A stretch of DNA of 64,000 nt, taken from NCBI GenBank assembly GCA_019137255.1, contig WPDH01000171.1, forward strand, positions 84,305-148,304, read 5' to 3'. The DNA is from Corinectria fuckeliana. Lineage: Eukaryota; Ascomycota; Sordariomycetes; Hypocreales; Nectriaceae. The notes below the pieces were generated by a model. The model was not told where the DNA came from. It saw only the letters and a list, made by a program, of their open reading frames with translations, and searched no databases. The position numbers and the translations under genes were made by a program. This document shows positions 23,766 to 35,184 of this stretch, piece by piece (positions within the stretch are counted from its first letter, which is position 1; each line of letters opens with the position of its first letter).

Positions 23766-24503
23766 TGAGTTGATAATTAGCATGCGTACAAAAGATTTTA
23801 AAGAAGCACCGAGACTTGAAAAGCAAACTCTATGTTGACGCCTGTAGTAAGATGGCTGTCCTCGATCCCTGAAACGGTCAGTCTGCGCCTGGAGTTGATG
23901 AGCTCGAGTCCGAGAGTAGTTGTACCAGTGTGCAACACCGACCACTTTCGCCTCGTTAGGCTCTAACCTCACTTACCAGAGTCATCACGCATGCGTTGGG
24001 TTGAATTGAGTGCAGCCAGTTCAATCTCAGCCATCGAACAAGTCGTCTTCGATATGCAACTACTCCCACCCCGAACCCAAATAACTAAAGGTCTGGTCCG
24101 CCACCACTCTGGATCTCTGTTCCCACGAACTGAACTCGACGGCTTCGGCAAATTTAATTCGACACAACTGGACCTCCGTGACATTTTACCAGGTATACTG
24201 AACCGTGGTCAACGGGCCATCGACATCACTGGGCTGATGACCATATGCTCCAAATTGGCACCTATCTGCCTAGTCTTGAGGCTGTGGTCCAACATGCGAC
24301 TGACGTGGTGGGCAAGAAGGCTCGTTTATTTCGCGTATGCTTACGCTTTCCTTTCTCTTGCGGTATTCCGTTGCAGTCTCGAAAGTCTGGGTTTCACGGT
24401 TTTACCCTGTGTGTCCTTTTTTGACCTCCAAGACAGCGGAACATGTGAGGTAAACGTGGAAGAAATATAGACCTCACATGGCCTGGTATAGCAAACATTG
24501 CAA
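23766..24503. other. Intergenic, possible gene crumbs
   Basis: No intact gene. Plus-strand text around 24,090-24,330 looks coding in two adjoining frames (DILPGILNRGQRAIDITG, then ADDHMLQIGTYLPSLEAVV) and could be a frameshifted remnant, but I cannot assign a family. Confidence 0.4.
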
Positions 24504-25033
24504 TTACACAACTAAACGTAGGTCAATGGTGGCCGTTGTTGCTGCATAATTAATGCTAAATACGCTCATGAGGATCTTGGCAATGACGGACATCAAGTGC
24601 CCGAACTTGACGGTATTGACATGGTGGTATTCGAGTTCATGTCCTTCAATTTCCCTCAGAATCACCCACGCATATCGGTTGAATGGCTGATGCCAGGCCG
24701 TCTTTATGGTTTCGAAGACGCAGCATTCTCGCAGGTCATCAAAACAACTAATCTGCGAACCGAATCTCTGTAGATAGTTGTGTAGCCTACTTGCTAGTAA
24801 GAGTTCTTCACCTTGATTATATGAAAAACAACCTTCTTGCTCTGCCCGATTCTAACAAGTCGGCCAACAATCTGAAGTATATGTTTTGCATTTAGATGCC
24901 AATTTTAAAAGGCACCCTTGCTGCAGCAGTGGTGCATATTAACCCCAGTCGTCATTGTATTCACATTGGCAACAAAGACGTCGAGATCGGAGTTGGGATC
25001 GTTGCAGTCCTCCATAATCTTTGATCGATGATA
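24504..25033 (-). pseudogene. SNF2-type helicase C-terminal fragment
   Basis: The minus strand reads DPNSDLDVFVANVNTMTTGVNMHH, then LQIVGRLVRIGQ (a helicase motif VI of the Q-R-x-G-R type), and later FETIKTAWHQPFNRYAWVILREIEGHELEYHH. These are features of fungal SNF2-like helicase C-terminal halves. The frame is broken by TAA in place of a codon before NWHLNAK and by a shift after GQSKKVV, where FHIIKVKNSY continues in the next frame. No N-terminal half (Walker A/B) was found upstream, so this is a truncated, dead copy ending at TAA 24504-24506. Confidence 0.65.
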
Positions 25034-25623
25034 CTGAAATTAAAGCATTAAAGTATTGAAGTTTTATAGTATTAGAGTATTAGGGTATCCTAACCCTGCC
25101 CAGCTATAACAGTATAACGGCCAGGTGTAACACTATCTTAATCAGGCCTATTCACAGTGCATAACACTATTGCCTTTATTATCAGGATAGTAGAGCTCTC
25201 TCATTTCTCTACCACATTATTTATAATAGCCTCTTCTAGAGGTGAGTTCTTGTAGAAATCACTATCTGCAGCCTCTCTATCCTCTCTCTCCTCTTCGGCC
25301 TCTCTCTTGTCCTCTCGTTCAGTTGAGATCTACCTGTCAATCAGGTTATCCCACGCCACATCAAGTTCGTCCGCTAGCTGGACACATAGAGTCTATCTAT
25401 ATTAGTAACACATTGGTGTAATAGTATTAATATAAGACTTACCATATTGCTAGTAATAGCAGCTCGGAAGATTGAAAGTATCTAATCCTAGAGCTCAATT
25501 AGGGCAGGGCTACACTTATGCCCCCCTGCACACAGTGGCTGCATGCTCCGTCTAGTAAAACCAGGATATTAGGATATTAAGGCATTTAGAAGTTAGGGTA
25601 TTAAAACTGTCTGAAAGCGAATA
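25034..25623. other. AT-leaning noncoding stretch
   Basis: Composition is low to intermediate GC, with repeated short motifs such as TATTAGGGTATTA-like strings. There is no open frame of note. It looks like mildly mutated repeat or intergenic debris between two gene remnants. Confidence 0.5.
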
Positions 25624-26138
25624 ATATCAGAAAGTAAGAAAGGTAAGAAGAGTGGGTTTACAGCCTGGATAGAGATACAGTATAGTCCGAGTAGCAGGAG
25701 TCTATTCATCGGGGACAAGGACCGCCCCGAGAACTATAACCTTTAGATTCCTAAGGAAACTAGCTACACTAAGGCAGCAGAGTTGAAGGACAAGAAATAG
25801 AAGTAGCAGGATGGTGTTCTCTCGCAACGGGCAAGTATTGAGGAGCAGGAAGCAAAGCGATGCAGAGACCTTATCGCAAAGCATTCAATGGTGCCCATGA
25901 CGGCTGCAAGCCTTGGCGTGGAGGCCTCATCTAGAAGAGTGCCGGACTCTCTTCCACAGTCGACAAAGAGGATCGCATAGTCCCATTCAGCCGATGGGGG
26001 AAAGCTTGAATCCAACCGGCCAACCTCCAGAAAGAAGCTCAAAAGAAGCTTATCGATGACCAGAACGACTTCAAATCAGTCGAAGCTCGTATCGAACCAG
26101 AGTTTTAGCTGGATTTAGTAAAATGGTTGGCATGGGAT
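25624..26138 (+). pseudogene. Unidentified gene remnant with TAG-only interruptions
   Basis: One plus-strand frame (25624-25980) reads as credible protein: KSGFTAWIEIQYSPSSRSLF, GDKDRPENYNL and KRCRDLIAKHSMVPMTAASL. It is interrupted only by TAG at 25744, 25798 and 25804, where Trp or Gln would fit. From about 25,950 a second frame continues (DKEDRIVPFSRWGKA, KKLIDDQNDFKSVEARIEPE), with TGA and TAG. The family is not recognised. The pattern suggests a host or transposon gene decayed by C-to-T changes and at least one frameshift. Confidence 0.4.
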
Positions 26139-26563
26139 ATGTAGACTGGATTATCAATCAATACAAATACTATTGACATGCCTTCTTCTGTGGCGAATCC
26201 CTCCAGAACTAGTCTCTGGAGACGTCAAATGAGAACAACTCTACTGTACAGAGTAGTAATCCAGCAGAACACCATGAGTGGAGCATTGCTGTGTTGATTG
26301 GCTCCATGCAGCTACACTATGTTAAAAGAGCTGAGCTAGCTAGAGTCAGTGGATCAGTATTCCGACTCCCGGGGTATAATGACAGTTGGGTCCGCGATCA
26401 GCTGGGCTGCCTACTTAAAGCAGCTGCCTGCCTAGTTTAGCTGGGAGTGCATGCTTTTTTCTTCTATTGAATTGATACGCTTGTTTTCCCCACACTCATT
26501 TTGCCCCTTTGCCTTGACTGACCAAGCTGATATGGTAGTTTCTTTCCTTAATACCTTGTTCTC
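26139..26563. other. Intergenic, nothing recognised
   Basis: About 425 bp of mixed composition downstream of the C2H2-like gene. No supportable gene, RNA or repeat. Confidence 0.5.
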
Positions 26564-27532
26564 TTAATGAAGGCTCCTTTCGATCTCTATAGACCTCGCT
26601 TGAATGTCGGGCTCTCTTTCTAACTCAGCAACATCATGGGCTCGGCCAACATGGTTGACCAATGCATCAGCAGTTGCGCAGATAATATCTCCGTCGCGAT
26701 ATCTGCTACAGAGAATACACGCATACTCCCCATCTGGGGTGTGGCACTTTACGACGAAGCGCTGGTCCACAAGGAACTCGATATCTTCCTCAATTTCCCT
26801 CTTGTATCCTTCCACTGATATCCACTGCGAGGCGCGTTTCCCAATCGCCCAACAGTCGTCGGATTCGACAGTGAGTCGCACCCCGCAGGCCGGACATTGG
26901 CAGTCGCCTCCGGGAGCGAAACTGGCGGCGAGCGGTTTGTTTTGGACGTACTGCAGGTCGAGGCTATACCGACAAAATAGAGGATCAGCCTTGACGATGG
27001 TAGAGGCGCGCGTGGGAGGGCCGAGTGCCAGTTGTGGCGGAGGTTGTGTCTCTGTAGCCATGAGCAGACGCTGTCGCTGCTGGCGGAGAGCGCCGAGAGA
27101 ACCGTCACGCGCGGCGTCGGAGGCAGCTACAAGCTTTGCCATGTCGGCGCGATCGAGCTGACGGCCGTGATAGAGGGCATCTTGCAGAACGTCGATGACG
27201 GTTTGCTGTAGCGCGATGACTTGTGCTTGGAGTTTGTTCTCGGTAACAACGTCTCCGATGGCGAAGTTTCGACCCAGTCGCTCGTACCCGTCTTCGAATT
27301 CCCGACTGATGAGAGCCCCAGACTTCTTGAAAGAAGCGCCGACCTCGTCCCTATCTCTGCTTCTCTTGCTGCTCGTGCTCGTGCTCGCGCTCCTTTCCCT
27401 CGCTCGGCTTTTGCCCCTATCTCGCCGTTGTGAATCCTCGATCTGAGCCTGGAGCTTCTTGATCTCGTCGTCTTGTGTCGTGTCGCGCTTCTGCTGCTTT
27501 CGTTTCTCCTTGACCCGATCCCATAGACCCAT
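26564..27532 (-). CDS. Uncharacterised protein with a C-terminal C2H2-like finger
   Basis: A single open frame encodes 322 aa starting MGLWDRVKEKRKQQKR. Residues ~36-62 are rich in Arg and Ser. Residues ~98-120 and 125-158 look helical. The C-terminal third has CQCPAC (211-216) and then a C2H2-spaced set, Cys272-x2-Cys275-x18-His294-x4-His299. A metal-binding or nucleic-acid-binding role is plausible, but I do not recognise a named family. No signal peptide or membrane segment is present. The frame is clean and the charged N-terminus suggests a nuclear or cytosolic protein. Confidence 0.65.
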   Translation of the reverse strand: MGLWDRVKEKRKQQKRDTTQDDEIKKLQAQIEDSQRRDRGKSRARERSASTSTSSKRSRDRDEVGASFKKSGALISREFEDGYERLGRNFAIGDVVTENKLQAQVIALQQTVIDVLQDALYHGRQLDRADMAKLVAASDAARDGSLGALRQQRQRLLMATETQPPPQLALGPPTRASTIVKADPLFCRYSLDLQYVQNKPLAASFAPGGDCQCPACGVRLTVESDDCWAIGKRASQWISVEGYKREIEEDIEFLVDQRFVVKCHTPDGEYACILCSRYRDGDIICATADALVNHVGRAHDVAELEREPDIQARSIEIERSLH

Positions 27533-28972
27533 AGATGAGCTGAAGGTGCCGACAAGGGTGGAGCATAGCGTGGCTATAATAAAGGTTTTCTGCCTCGACC
27601 CTTAGCGGTCCGTCAACTGGAGAAGCATGACATGCGAATATACCTTGAGGTTTTTCTCCTCAATCATATTGGAGTAATTCATCGTGGGTCTGATATCGGC
27701 GGCTAGAAGACCTCAGTGCTACAGCTGGTGCGGTGAATAGCAGATGGCCGGAGATGATGCGTGGGAGGAAGGGAAGGGTACGCAAGTAGATAATCAAGGG
27801 AGGCATGATAGTGGCATAAGATGGAGATGACGTCCTTGCACACCGCAAGATTAGTAGCGCGTTACCCGCAGAAGCTGATAATTAACCCCAGTCTTTTGGT
27901 CTCGCCTTGGCACAGTATTTCGCGCATTGACAGCATCATCATTATATGACGTCACGAGAAGCTTTCCTCGTGTTAGACAGCGCTTGAATGCTGGTTTATT
28001 AATTGGTGGAAATAACGAGCTTGGTCCTGCGGAATTCCCGTGGCCCGTCGCTGCACTGGTGGCTGTCCGTGATGACGAATGTGTGGGACTCAACTTGACT
28101 TGGGTAACCTGCTGAAATCGGGACTCCATACTCGAGATCTGGCGTCCGGATACTTCGGCTCTCGTTCTCAGAGAAACACACGCCATGCCAATGGCCGACA
28201 TGAATATTGAAGTACGTATACCACAGTTGCTTGTCTCGGGTTTGACAAGGCCTGCCCCGTGCCTATATCTCTAACCTAACTTCGCAGTCGCTCTCTTGCG
28301 GAGGATGGGAAGGACTAGACGCTGAGATTCATAATGGTCTTCATCCTCCTGTCCAAAGAGCACTTGAGGGATATCCCACGACCTATGTCCTATATTGAAG
28401 AGTCTGATTGCTGACCTTGACTTGCGCTATTGATCGAATACAACGTAACATCGATGTGGGAAAAGCGTAGGGAAACATCGTACTCCTACATCAGCTAGCT
28501 AGTCATGAGGTCCTTTTGGTTCTACCTGACGTTGGAAACCTCGTTCTCGCGGCCTTCCGAGTCCTTTACAACGGCTGTCGGCTATTTTATCGGCATTTAT
28601 TCCGGCTGACTCTACGTGGGCGTAGTACTCATTGGAGCGGAATGGAGACCTGACAATTTCTTGTAACACCGTAAAAGCGGCAAGATGTTTAGAGAGCCCG
28701 TAGTTGGCATTCGTATGATAACGGTAGCCACGCCCAGCCCTGAGACAAGTTTCGTCACAAATTTTCAACCATCACAGCGAGAAATGCATGTAACACCTAC
28801 ACTGATTGAATATCTGGCCATAGCTTGTGAGTTCTGAGAATGTCCTATTTGACCAATCTCAATGTACGTCCAGAGATCTATGCCTCCGCTAGCAATCATG
28901 TCCCTAATATAATCCATCCCAGACTGAATTTATCCTTGATACACAAGCGTTAGCCAACATGGAGGCCAGCCT
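27533..28972. other. Intergenic, nothing recognised
   Basis: About 1.4 kb without a gene I can support. Short frames on the minus strand (27,851-28,201 and 28,499-28,768) lack family features and splice-consistent extensions. Confidence 0.55.
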
Positions 28973-30093
28973 CTAAGGGCCGCCCGCACGACCAAGCTCC
29001 CAGTACCGGTCGCCATCTCCACGGCAGGTATTAAGCACACAGTACCATTCAACCGCCAGGCTGTTGTCGTTGGGAGAGCGAATGACATACGGGTCCGACG
29101 TCGTCGTGCTGTAGGTGGCACACTTATACTCAGTCGTACGCACAGTGTAAGCCGTGTGGTGCGTTTTCGTCCATTGGCAGACAGTATCTCCAGCCTCGCC
29201 ATAGCAGCCGCGCTCGGTCGACGACGACGTAGTCTCAGAGACGGAGAATCCACCGGTGATCCAGCCTGCAGGTCCGCCTCCACTGCCAATCTCGGCCGAT
29301 ACGGTGACGGAGGTTTCCTCGCCCACGCCGGCGTAGCACGTCCCATGCTCCGCGCACTTCTGATATGGGCCAACTTGCTTGTGCAGGTAGTCTTGGTGGG
29401 GATCTCCATTGCCGACGAGGTAGGTCTAAGGTTGCACAGTGGCTATTAGCAAGGTGTTGCTGTTGTGCCGACGTTGCTCGCCCTGGATCAGGGTGTTCTG
29501 AGATTAGAAGTCGCCTAACTCACATTGGAAAGGATGCCGCTGCAGCCGTTGCGCTGTCTCTTGTCGAGCGGAGATGAAGAGCCAGAGTCGGACCGGGACA
29601 TGACAACGGGGCTGCTGAAACTAGCAGGTAAGTTGCGTCGGCGGGCAGCCGACTCCTTTGAGAAGCATTCCTCAACATCATCCGAGGACAAGGTTGACAG
29701 ATCATCAAAGCTGCCACGCCAAGGGACAGAACACTCAACCACAGTCGACTTTCCGTTGTACATCTTGGTGCACGAGGCTCCGCCGGATATTTTGCGGTCG
29801 CCAACAACCTTGTACTCCTTGTTATTAACGGCAATATGGCCCGAGCCTCTCCCGTCAACAGTGATGGTGACGGTCTTGCCGGCGATGTCCAGGGTATTAC
29901 CGCAGGCGTGGGCATAGAAGTCACTCTTGTCCGGTGTGCTCAGCGTGAACTCGGTCTGGTTGGATCCCGCCTCGTGGTGGTAGCGAAGGAGTAGCTCCGA
30001 GGGCGAGTCCGAGTCGGCCTTGTCGCGAGCAAAGATGCCGGCCGGGCTTGCCAGGGTCAGTGCCACTGGGAGCAGGAGGATATAGGAGAGCAT
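28973..30093 (-). CDS. Secreted, Kex2-processed cysteine-containing preproprotein
   Basis: Two exons (30093-29524, 29425-28973; 98-nt intron with GTGAGT donor and CCTTAG acceptor) encode 340 aa. The N-terminus MLSYILLLPVALTLASPAG is a signal peptide. A pro-region of about 160 residues ends at a dibasic Kex2-type site, LDKR (Lys178-Arg179). The predicted mature chain of about 161 aa starts QRNGC and has eight Cys, enough for four disulfides, in a Gly/Ser/Thr-rich beta-like sequence (VTVSAEIGSGGGPAGW, GDTVCQW, RSPNDNS). The architecture is that of a small secreted effector-, antimicrobial- or killer-like fungal protein. The family is not identified and activity should not be assumed. A TATA element lies 66 bp upstream of the ATG. 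Confidence 0.75.
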
Positions 30094-31371
30094 GATGAGA
30101 GAGGGGAGAAGGTTGGAGTCTGAGTGTAAAGGGTATGGTGAAGGTCCTCTGGTGCTGGGTTTATAGTCGTGTCAATAACTTCTTGGGTGATGGCTGCGGC
30201 TGCTGGCTGCTTGATAAGTTGATGCTCTGAACTTCGATTCACAACGGTCCATCGCTCCCTTTTTATCATAAAATCGCGTGGTGCATGGTCGATTTGTTGC
30301 GCGATGCCGGCCGTCGTTCTCGGATGATGTTATCCAGGAACACAAGATAGCTCTGTATTAGGACTGGAGCGACGCTGCATTTCGATCCTGTCCTGCACTT
30401 TGCCTCGCAGGATTCCGCCGATCATAAGCTGCCCAGACTTATATCTGTGCTGGGATTGGATGTGACTCTGCATGACAATCCTGATGCTACGCCTGGTCTC
30501 AGCTCTCCTCGTTTAACCTTGTAATTCCAGCCCCCACTCGAGTTTGACGAAATCCTAAACTTCATCATCATTGGAGCTATTCGAACGCTTCTGCTTACGT
30601 ATCGACATGATATAACCTCAAAGCAGCTTCATCCTTCAGGATGATCGGCCTGGATGAGCTCTGCCTGACGTACGGCTTCTGCTGTTTCTGGGCTGATCCT
30701 GTTCTACGACTTTGTACTTTGGTTCCAGGATCGATTGAAGCGTAAGCGATTGGATTTGAGCGTAAACGGCTATTGCGGATCCAAAGGTGTTCGGGGAGGA
30801 GCTCGAGGATATCGCCACTCTTCCACCCTTCCACCCGTTTTCTAATAGCACCACGAATGGCATCCTTAGTAAGACCACTGTGCGATGACTTCACAGTATT
30901 CTCGCTCACAACATAACCAGGACTATGTACCAAAGTTCCTTTGCCTTCTACAAGGGACCCGTAACGCTGCATTTCTGTGGGATCCTTCCCCAAAGAGCCT
31001 TTACAAACAGGCTCACTCTGGCATTGGGGGCAGCAGCGCCAAGTATTGGTTTAGGCAGGTGACGGGACTTGTAGCTGTGCATCACAATGCCAAGCCTATT
31101 TCTAAGCCAGCTGTGAGAGGCAAGGCACACGCCGCTGTGTCATATCACACAAGTGACCGACCAAAGGTCTAATTAGCATACCGTCTTACCCTTATGAGGA
31201 ATTGAAGTGCATGATTTGAATCCTGATTTCTGCAGGCTCCGGGAAAAGCACACCATGATAACAGTACCAGTTCGTGTGGCCAATAATAGAAAGACACGGC
31301 CAGCCCTTCTTTCAGCGACCTAGGGCATCCATCACAGGGCACAGAACATACAGTCAGCCCCAGAACGTCAA
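30094..31371. other. Intergenic, nothing recognised beyond one promoter
   Basis: About 1.28 kb. Apart from the TATA element of the secreted-protein gene, I see no supportable feature. A 132-codon minus frame at 30,595-30,993 has no recognisable domain and no splice partner. Confidence 0.5.
30159..30165 (-). promoter_or_regulatory. TATA box of the secreted preproprotein gene
   Basis: The minus strand reads TATAAAC, 66 bp upstream of the ATG at 30093. This position is consistent with a short 5' leader. Confidence 0.5.
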
Positions 31372-33425
31372 TCATCGGCCCAACCCCAGCTCAACCCCTT
31401 CATCTCCCTTGTATAGACCAACCACAACACTATCTGGACTCTGTCCCTCCAAGTTCTTTGCTTTCATATGCTCTCTTGCCTCGGTTTGGAGACCAAAGAC
31501 TAGCATCTTCAGTGGATCGGACTCAATCATGCCGACTCGGACTGTGCGTGCCTTGATCATGGCGCGAACAGCGAAAACAATCGCAGCCAAGGTGAGAGCG
31601 ATGGGTGCAGCAAGGAATGCCCAGCGGACCCGGATGTAAATAACCCATTGTTCAACGGCCCCTTCGATGGAAACGGCATCCATCTCGCGCATCCTGTAGG
31701 AAATAAGACGCGCAGCGTTCTCAAACGAGGCTGTGATGTTGGTGGAATTCGTCATCGCCCTGTTGATAGAGTCGGCTAGGGCGTCATCCATGCCTGACAT
31801 CATCGTCGAGATGGACCTTTGCGTGATGTTGAAGACTTGTTGCAGTTTGTTAGATAGACTGCCGCCTTGATCCGTAATTTGCAGTTGCAGGTCGCTTCTC
31901 GGTATCACCGGGACCAGAGATGACGAGCCTGATTCCACGTACAATGGAGCCAGTGAGCCACCAAAGTCCTCATCAACATACTTCAAGAGTTTGGAGTCAT
32001 TGAAAAATGTTTGCCAGGACCCTGGAACGCGCTCAAATGTCGTGGGGATCTTTACTTCTCTCAGCTTGCCGTTTCTCATTTCTGGTTTGTAGGCTTGGAT
32101 GCAATATCTCAGCCCGCATTCTGTAGCTTGCACCAGGGCCTTTTTCCAAGGAACTTTGTTGGCCCAGTATTTATCTGATGTGTGGAGAATTGCAAATGAG
32201 GCAAAGAGAGTGTCCCATTCTTGAAACGCATAAGTCTCGTTTGGCCGCACAGAGACGCCCACCTCCAGCTTCGTTTTTCGGCATGAAAACGATGAGTTCC
32301 GAAAGTCATCTCCGCGATGAATGACCACAGGTGTCCGGTTTTGCCCATATGGAAGCTCATATTGCGTGAAGTTCTGGATATATGAAGAACTCATTAAGCA
32401 CCTGTCATCCATTCCACTACCAGTTCGTGTCAACAGATGGCTTGAGACGTCGGCACAGGAGCTGCACATGCCCAATGTTGAGTACGCCGGCCAGCTGCAA
32501 TTGCCGGTTGGGCAAGAAACGCCTGGTGGCTCCGTGACTGTTGAAGTAGACCCGTTGACGAATCCCATTTGGATTGTAAAGAACATGTTCATATCTGGAT
32601 AGAGATAGTAGGATTGTTGAACTCTCTGGTCGTGGTATGTTAGTTCAGCCCCATTTTCTCGGTCCCAATCACCAATGTCCAGTACTGAAGCTCGGGATAT
32701 GGACGCTGCACCGCTTTTTATGTTGGCCATCTCCCCTTTGTAGAATATGATGCTTTGAATGAACGGGTCGATGACGAGAAGGCCAAGAGTAATTGCAGCA
32801 CCGAAGGAAACCCAGTACCTGTTCCGTCAAGTTAGCCGAGTTGAAAAAAGGTCAGTTTCATAGCTGTCTTTACATACCGCATTCTCAGCTCCCACAGCAG
32901 CGTCAAGCTTCCCAAGGGGCCGCGGCTAGCTTCCTCAATCGAGACGAATGTGGAAATGGGGCCTTGCCGCCTGGAAAACCATTCCCACTTCCCTTGAGCA
33001 AGGCAAGAACCAACAAGATACGCCAAGGGAGCCTTGATGAGAACAGCTAAGATGGAAACAATTGTGTTGAAAGATAGAGGCAGTGTCCACCTAGAAAGTG
33101 GCTGGTCGTATTCAACAGCTAGGAGAACGCAAAGAGCAACCAGAGACGCCACACTGGTTAACATGGCAATTATCTCGAGGCCCCAACCTCCCGGAAACCA
33201 TGGAGAAGTCTTCGATGAGCCCCCGTCGCTTTCAAATGGTGTCTTGGGGGTCTGTGAAGAGGTCGGATGTTCGGTCGGAGGCAGAAGGCTAGCAGATGAG
33301 AGAAGCGACAGCTGATCCCCGAGGCTTTGTTGACTGGACCATACGTTCTCACTTGTGTGACTCGTATAAGACGCTGGGACGCTTCGTTGTATCTGTAGTG
33401 GAATCGAATCGGTCGGCGTCGTCAT
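31372..33425 (-). CDS. DUF3176-family fungal membrane protein
   Basis: Two exons (33425-32878, 32818-31372; 59-nt intron GTATGT...ACAG) encode 664 aa. After a Ser/Thr-rich N-tail there are membrane segments: EIIAMLTSVASLVALCVLLAV; the next around FNTIVSILAVLIKAPLAYLV, followed by the signature KWEWFSRRQGPISTFVSIEEASRGPLGS; and YWVSFGAAITLGLLVIDPFIQ, which spans the splice junction. A long extracytoplasmic domain follows, with N-glycosylation sites and the typical PTGNCSW...MCSSCADVS cysteines. A last helix (WAFLAAPIALTLAAIVFAV) precedes the C-tail. This matches the DUF3176 family of plasma-membrane proteins of unknown function. Confidence 0.85.
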
Positions 33426-34191
33426 TATGGGCAGCTGGAATTTGACGAAGCATTTACTGTTGTTCTTCTGTCAGATGTGAGGTGAGGAAGAGCTCACAAC
33501 CTGGGCCTCGGGAGCCTTATTATACCCTGCAGGCGGAAGCACTGAGGTGACGGGCGTCAGCAGTTATCAGGCTCCCAAAAAGCCTCGTGGTGGTACCGCA
33601 TGGATCCTGATTGTATTTGGTCTTCTTTGCGACCAGGCTCTCGAATGGAAGCCGTTGCCAATATGCAGCTAAGATGCAGCTAAGATGCGATGGGAGTCTC
33701 ATGCGCTCTGCTTAGGTACAGCTCGTGCTCCATCCAGTTGACTTGCACATAGTCTATTATTATCGTTACCCACAGCAAGCGCATAATTTCCCTCTAGATG
33801 GTATGGTTGGCGCAGCATCTTTCACTGGTGTAACAGCGGGCGCTACAGCCCTCTGTATTGTCTGACATTATGAAGCTATTATTAGTAAAGTCGAGCGTTG
33901 CCTGGCTGCAGTCAGCATTCAAGACCCCACAGCTCCCAGCCTGGTTGTTTTCCGTCCGACAGAGAAGTTTAGGCTCACAAATTTGTTACTATAGCCGGTC
34001 GTTCTGCTGGTTATCATAGAGATGGACCAGGACAATGGCCGCACACATGAAGCCCTCCCCTTCTCTCCATGGAACCAACGTCAGCCCGTGTTTATAGAGT
34101 GTTCACCACGACGGTTGGTAGAGGCTTGCATATTGCAGTAGTGTAGCAAATTGGAAACGTGTTTGTATATTGGATTGTTAGACTAGAATAC
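33426..34191. other. Intergenic, nothing recognised
   Basis: About 770 bp upstream of the DUF3176 gene. A TATAATA-like element on the minus strand lies near 33,518-33,524, about 95 bp upstream of the ATG. Nothing else could be supported. Confidence 0.5.
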
Positions 34192-35184
34192 TTAAGACTC
34201 TGCAGAAACTGAAATTAGGGTCGAGCCAATTCCTGAGCCCTTCCCCCACCCTTCGTGAGCCTTCTTGATCTCCTCCAATTCCTAGACATGCTTAATGGGC
34301 ACTCCAACGCGACCGTCCCTCACCAACTCTATGAGCGCCTGCAGATCAGACTCAAATGTGGCACCATTTCGGGTGATGTAGTAGAATTTTGTTGACCGCT
34401 TAGTCCAGCATTTGAGATTGCGTGCCATTAGCTTTAAGATGGAGGGGTAAACCGATCCCGAGTTCCGGCCTGTCAGAGTAGCCAAGTTGCCGCCGTATCC
34501 GACGAGGATACTCTCATCTTGGGTGCTGAGGATCGAATACGATTCGTCCCAGCTCTCAAACCCGAGAGGATCAAAGGCAGCGTGCACATTCCACTTCTTA
34601 TCCGTATACACGAATGGAGTAGCCCCAAGCTCCTTCAAAGAGGCGTGGGTGCGCTCCGAGGCCGTGCCGTAGACAATTGCTCCTTGGTTTCGGCAGAGGA
34701 CCATGATGGCGTGGCCTACGGCGCCGCTGAGACCATGGACAAAAACCCGCTGACCTTGATAAACCTTGCCAGCGCGAGTGACCATGCCGTGAGCTATGTT
34801 CCAGTCGACGGTGAGGGCAGTAGCCTGCTTTACGTCCAGGTCCGCGGGCACTGCGATGAGATGCTTCTCTAGGATGTTGATCAATTCAGCATGAGAATCG
34901 TACATTGTGAATGCCGTGACAGTATCGCCTTGTTTGAACTTGGTGCTTCTAGGGCCGCAAGACCGCACGCGACCGATAAAGCAGTACCCTGAAGTGAATG
35001 ACGCCGCCTTTTGCATTGGGTACACGCCTAAGCGCATGTTGATATCAGTGCCGGAGAAACCCGCGTAGATGATGCTAACTTGGACTTCATTCTGACCTGG
35101 GGGTTGGATCTCGGCTCTGACAATATCAACATTGGAGGCATCGCCAAAGCTCGAGATGACGGCTTTGCGAATGGTGGTAGACAT
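34192..35184 (-). pseudogene. MDR-family quinone/alcohol reductase, C-terminus cut by TAG
   Basis: The minus frame starts MSTTIRKAVISSFGDASNVD and encodes an MDR reductase: a GroES-like half (PPGQNEVQVSIIYAGFSGTDINMR) and a Rossmann half (QRVFVHGLSGAVGHAIMVLC). No zinc-ligand set is evident, so it is quinone-oxidoreductase or VAT-1-like. TAG at 34282-34284 ends translation at 300 aa. The same frame continues for 29 more codons with the expected family ending (ELEEIKKAHEGWGKG, then STLISVSAES) and a natural TAA at 34192-34194. TGG to TAG at the stop restores a Trp before ELEE that is common in relatives. The truncated protein may still fold, so the gene could be weakly functional. Confidence 0.7.

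Noticed and set aside
25080..25100. TTAGGG-like string suggesting internal telomeric repeats
   Set aside because: Only isolated AGGGTA/TAACCC-like words occur, with no tandem array.
30595..30993. 132-codon minus-strand frame between two genes
   Set aside because: No domain, signal or splice continuation, and its composition is like intergenic DNA.
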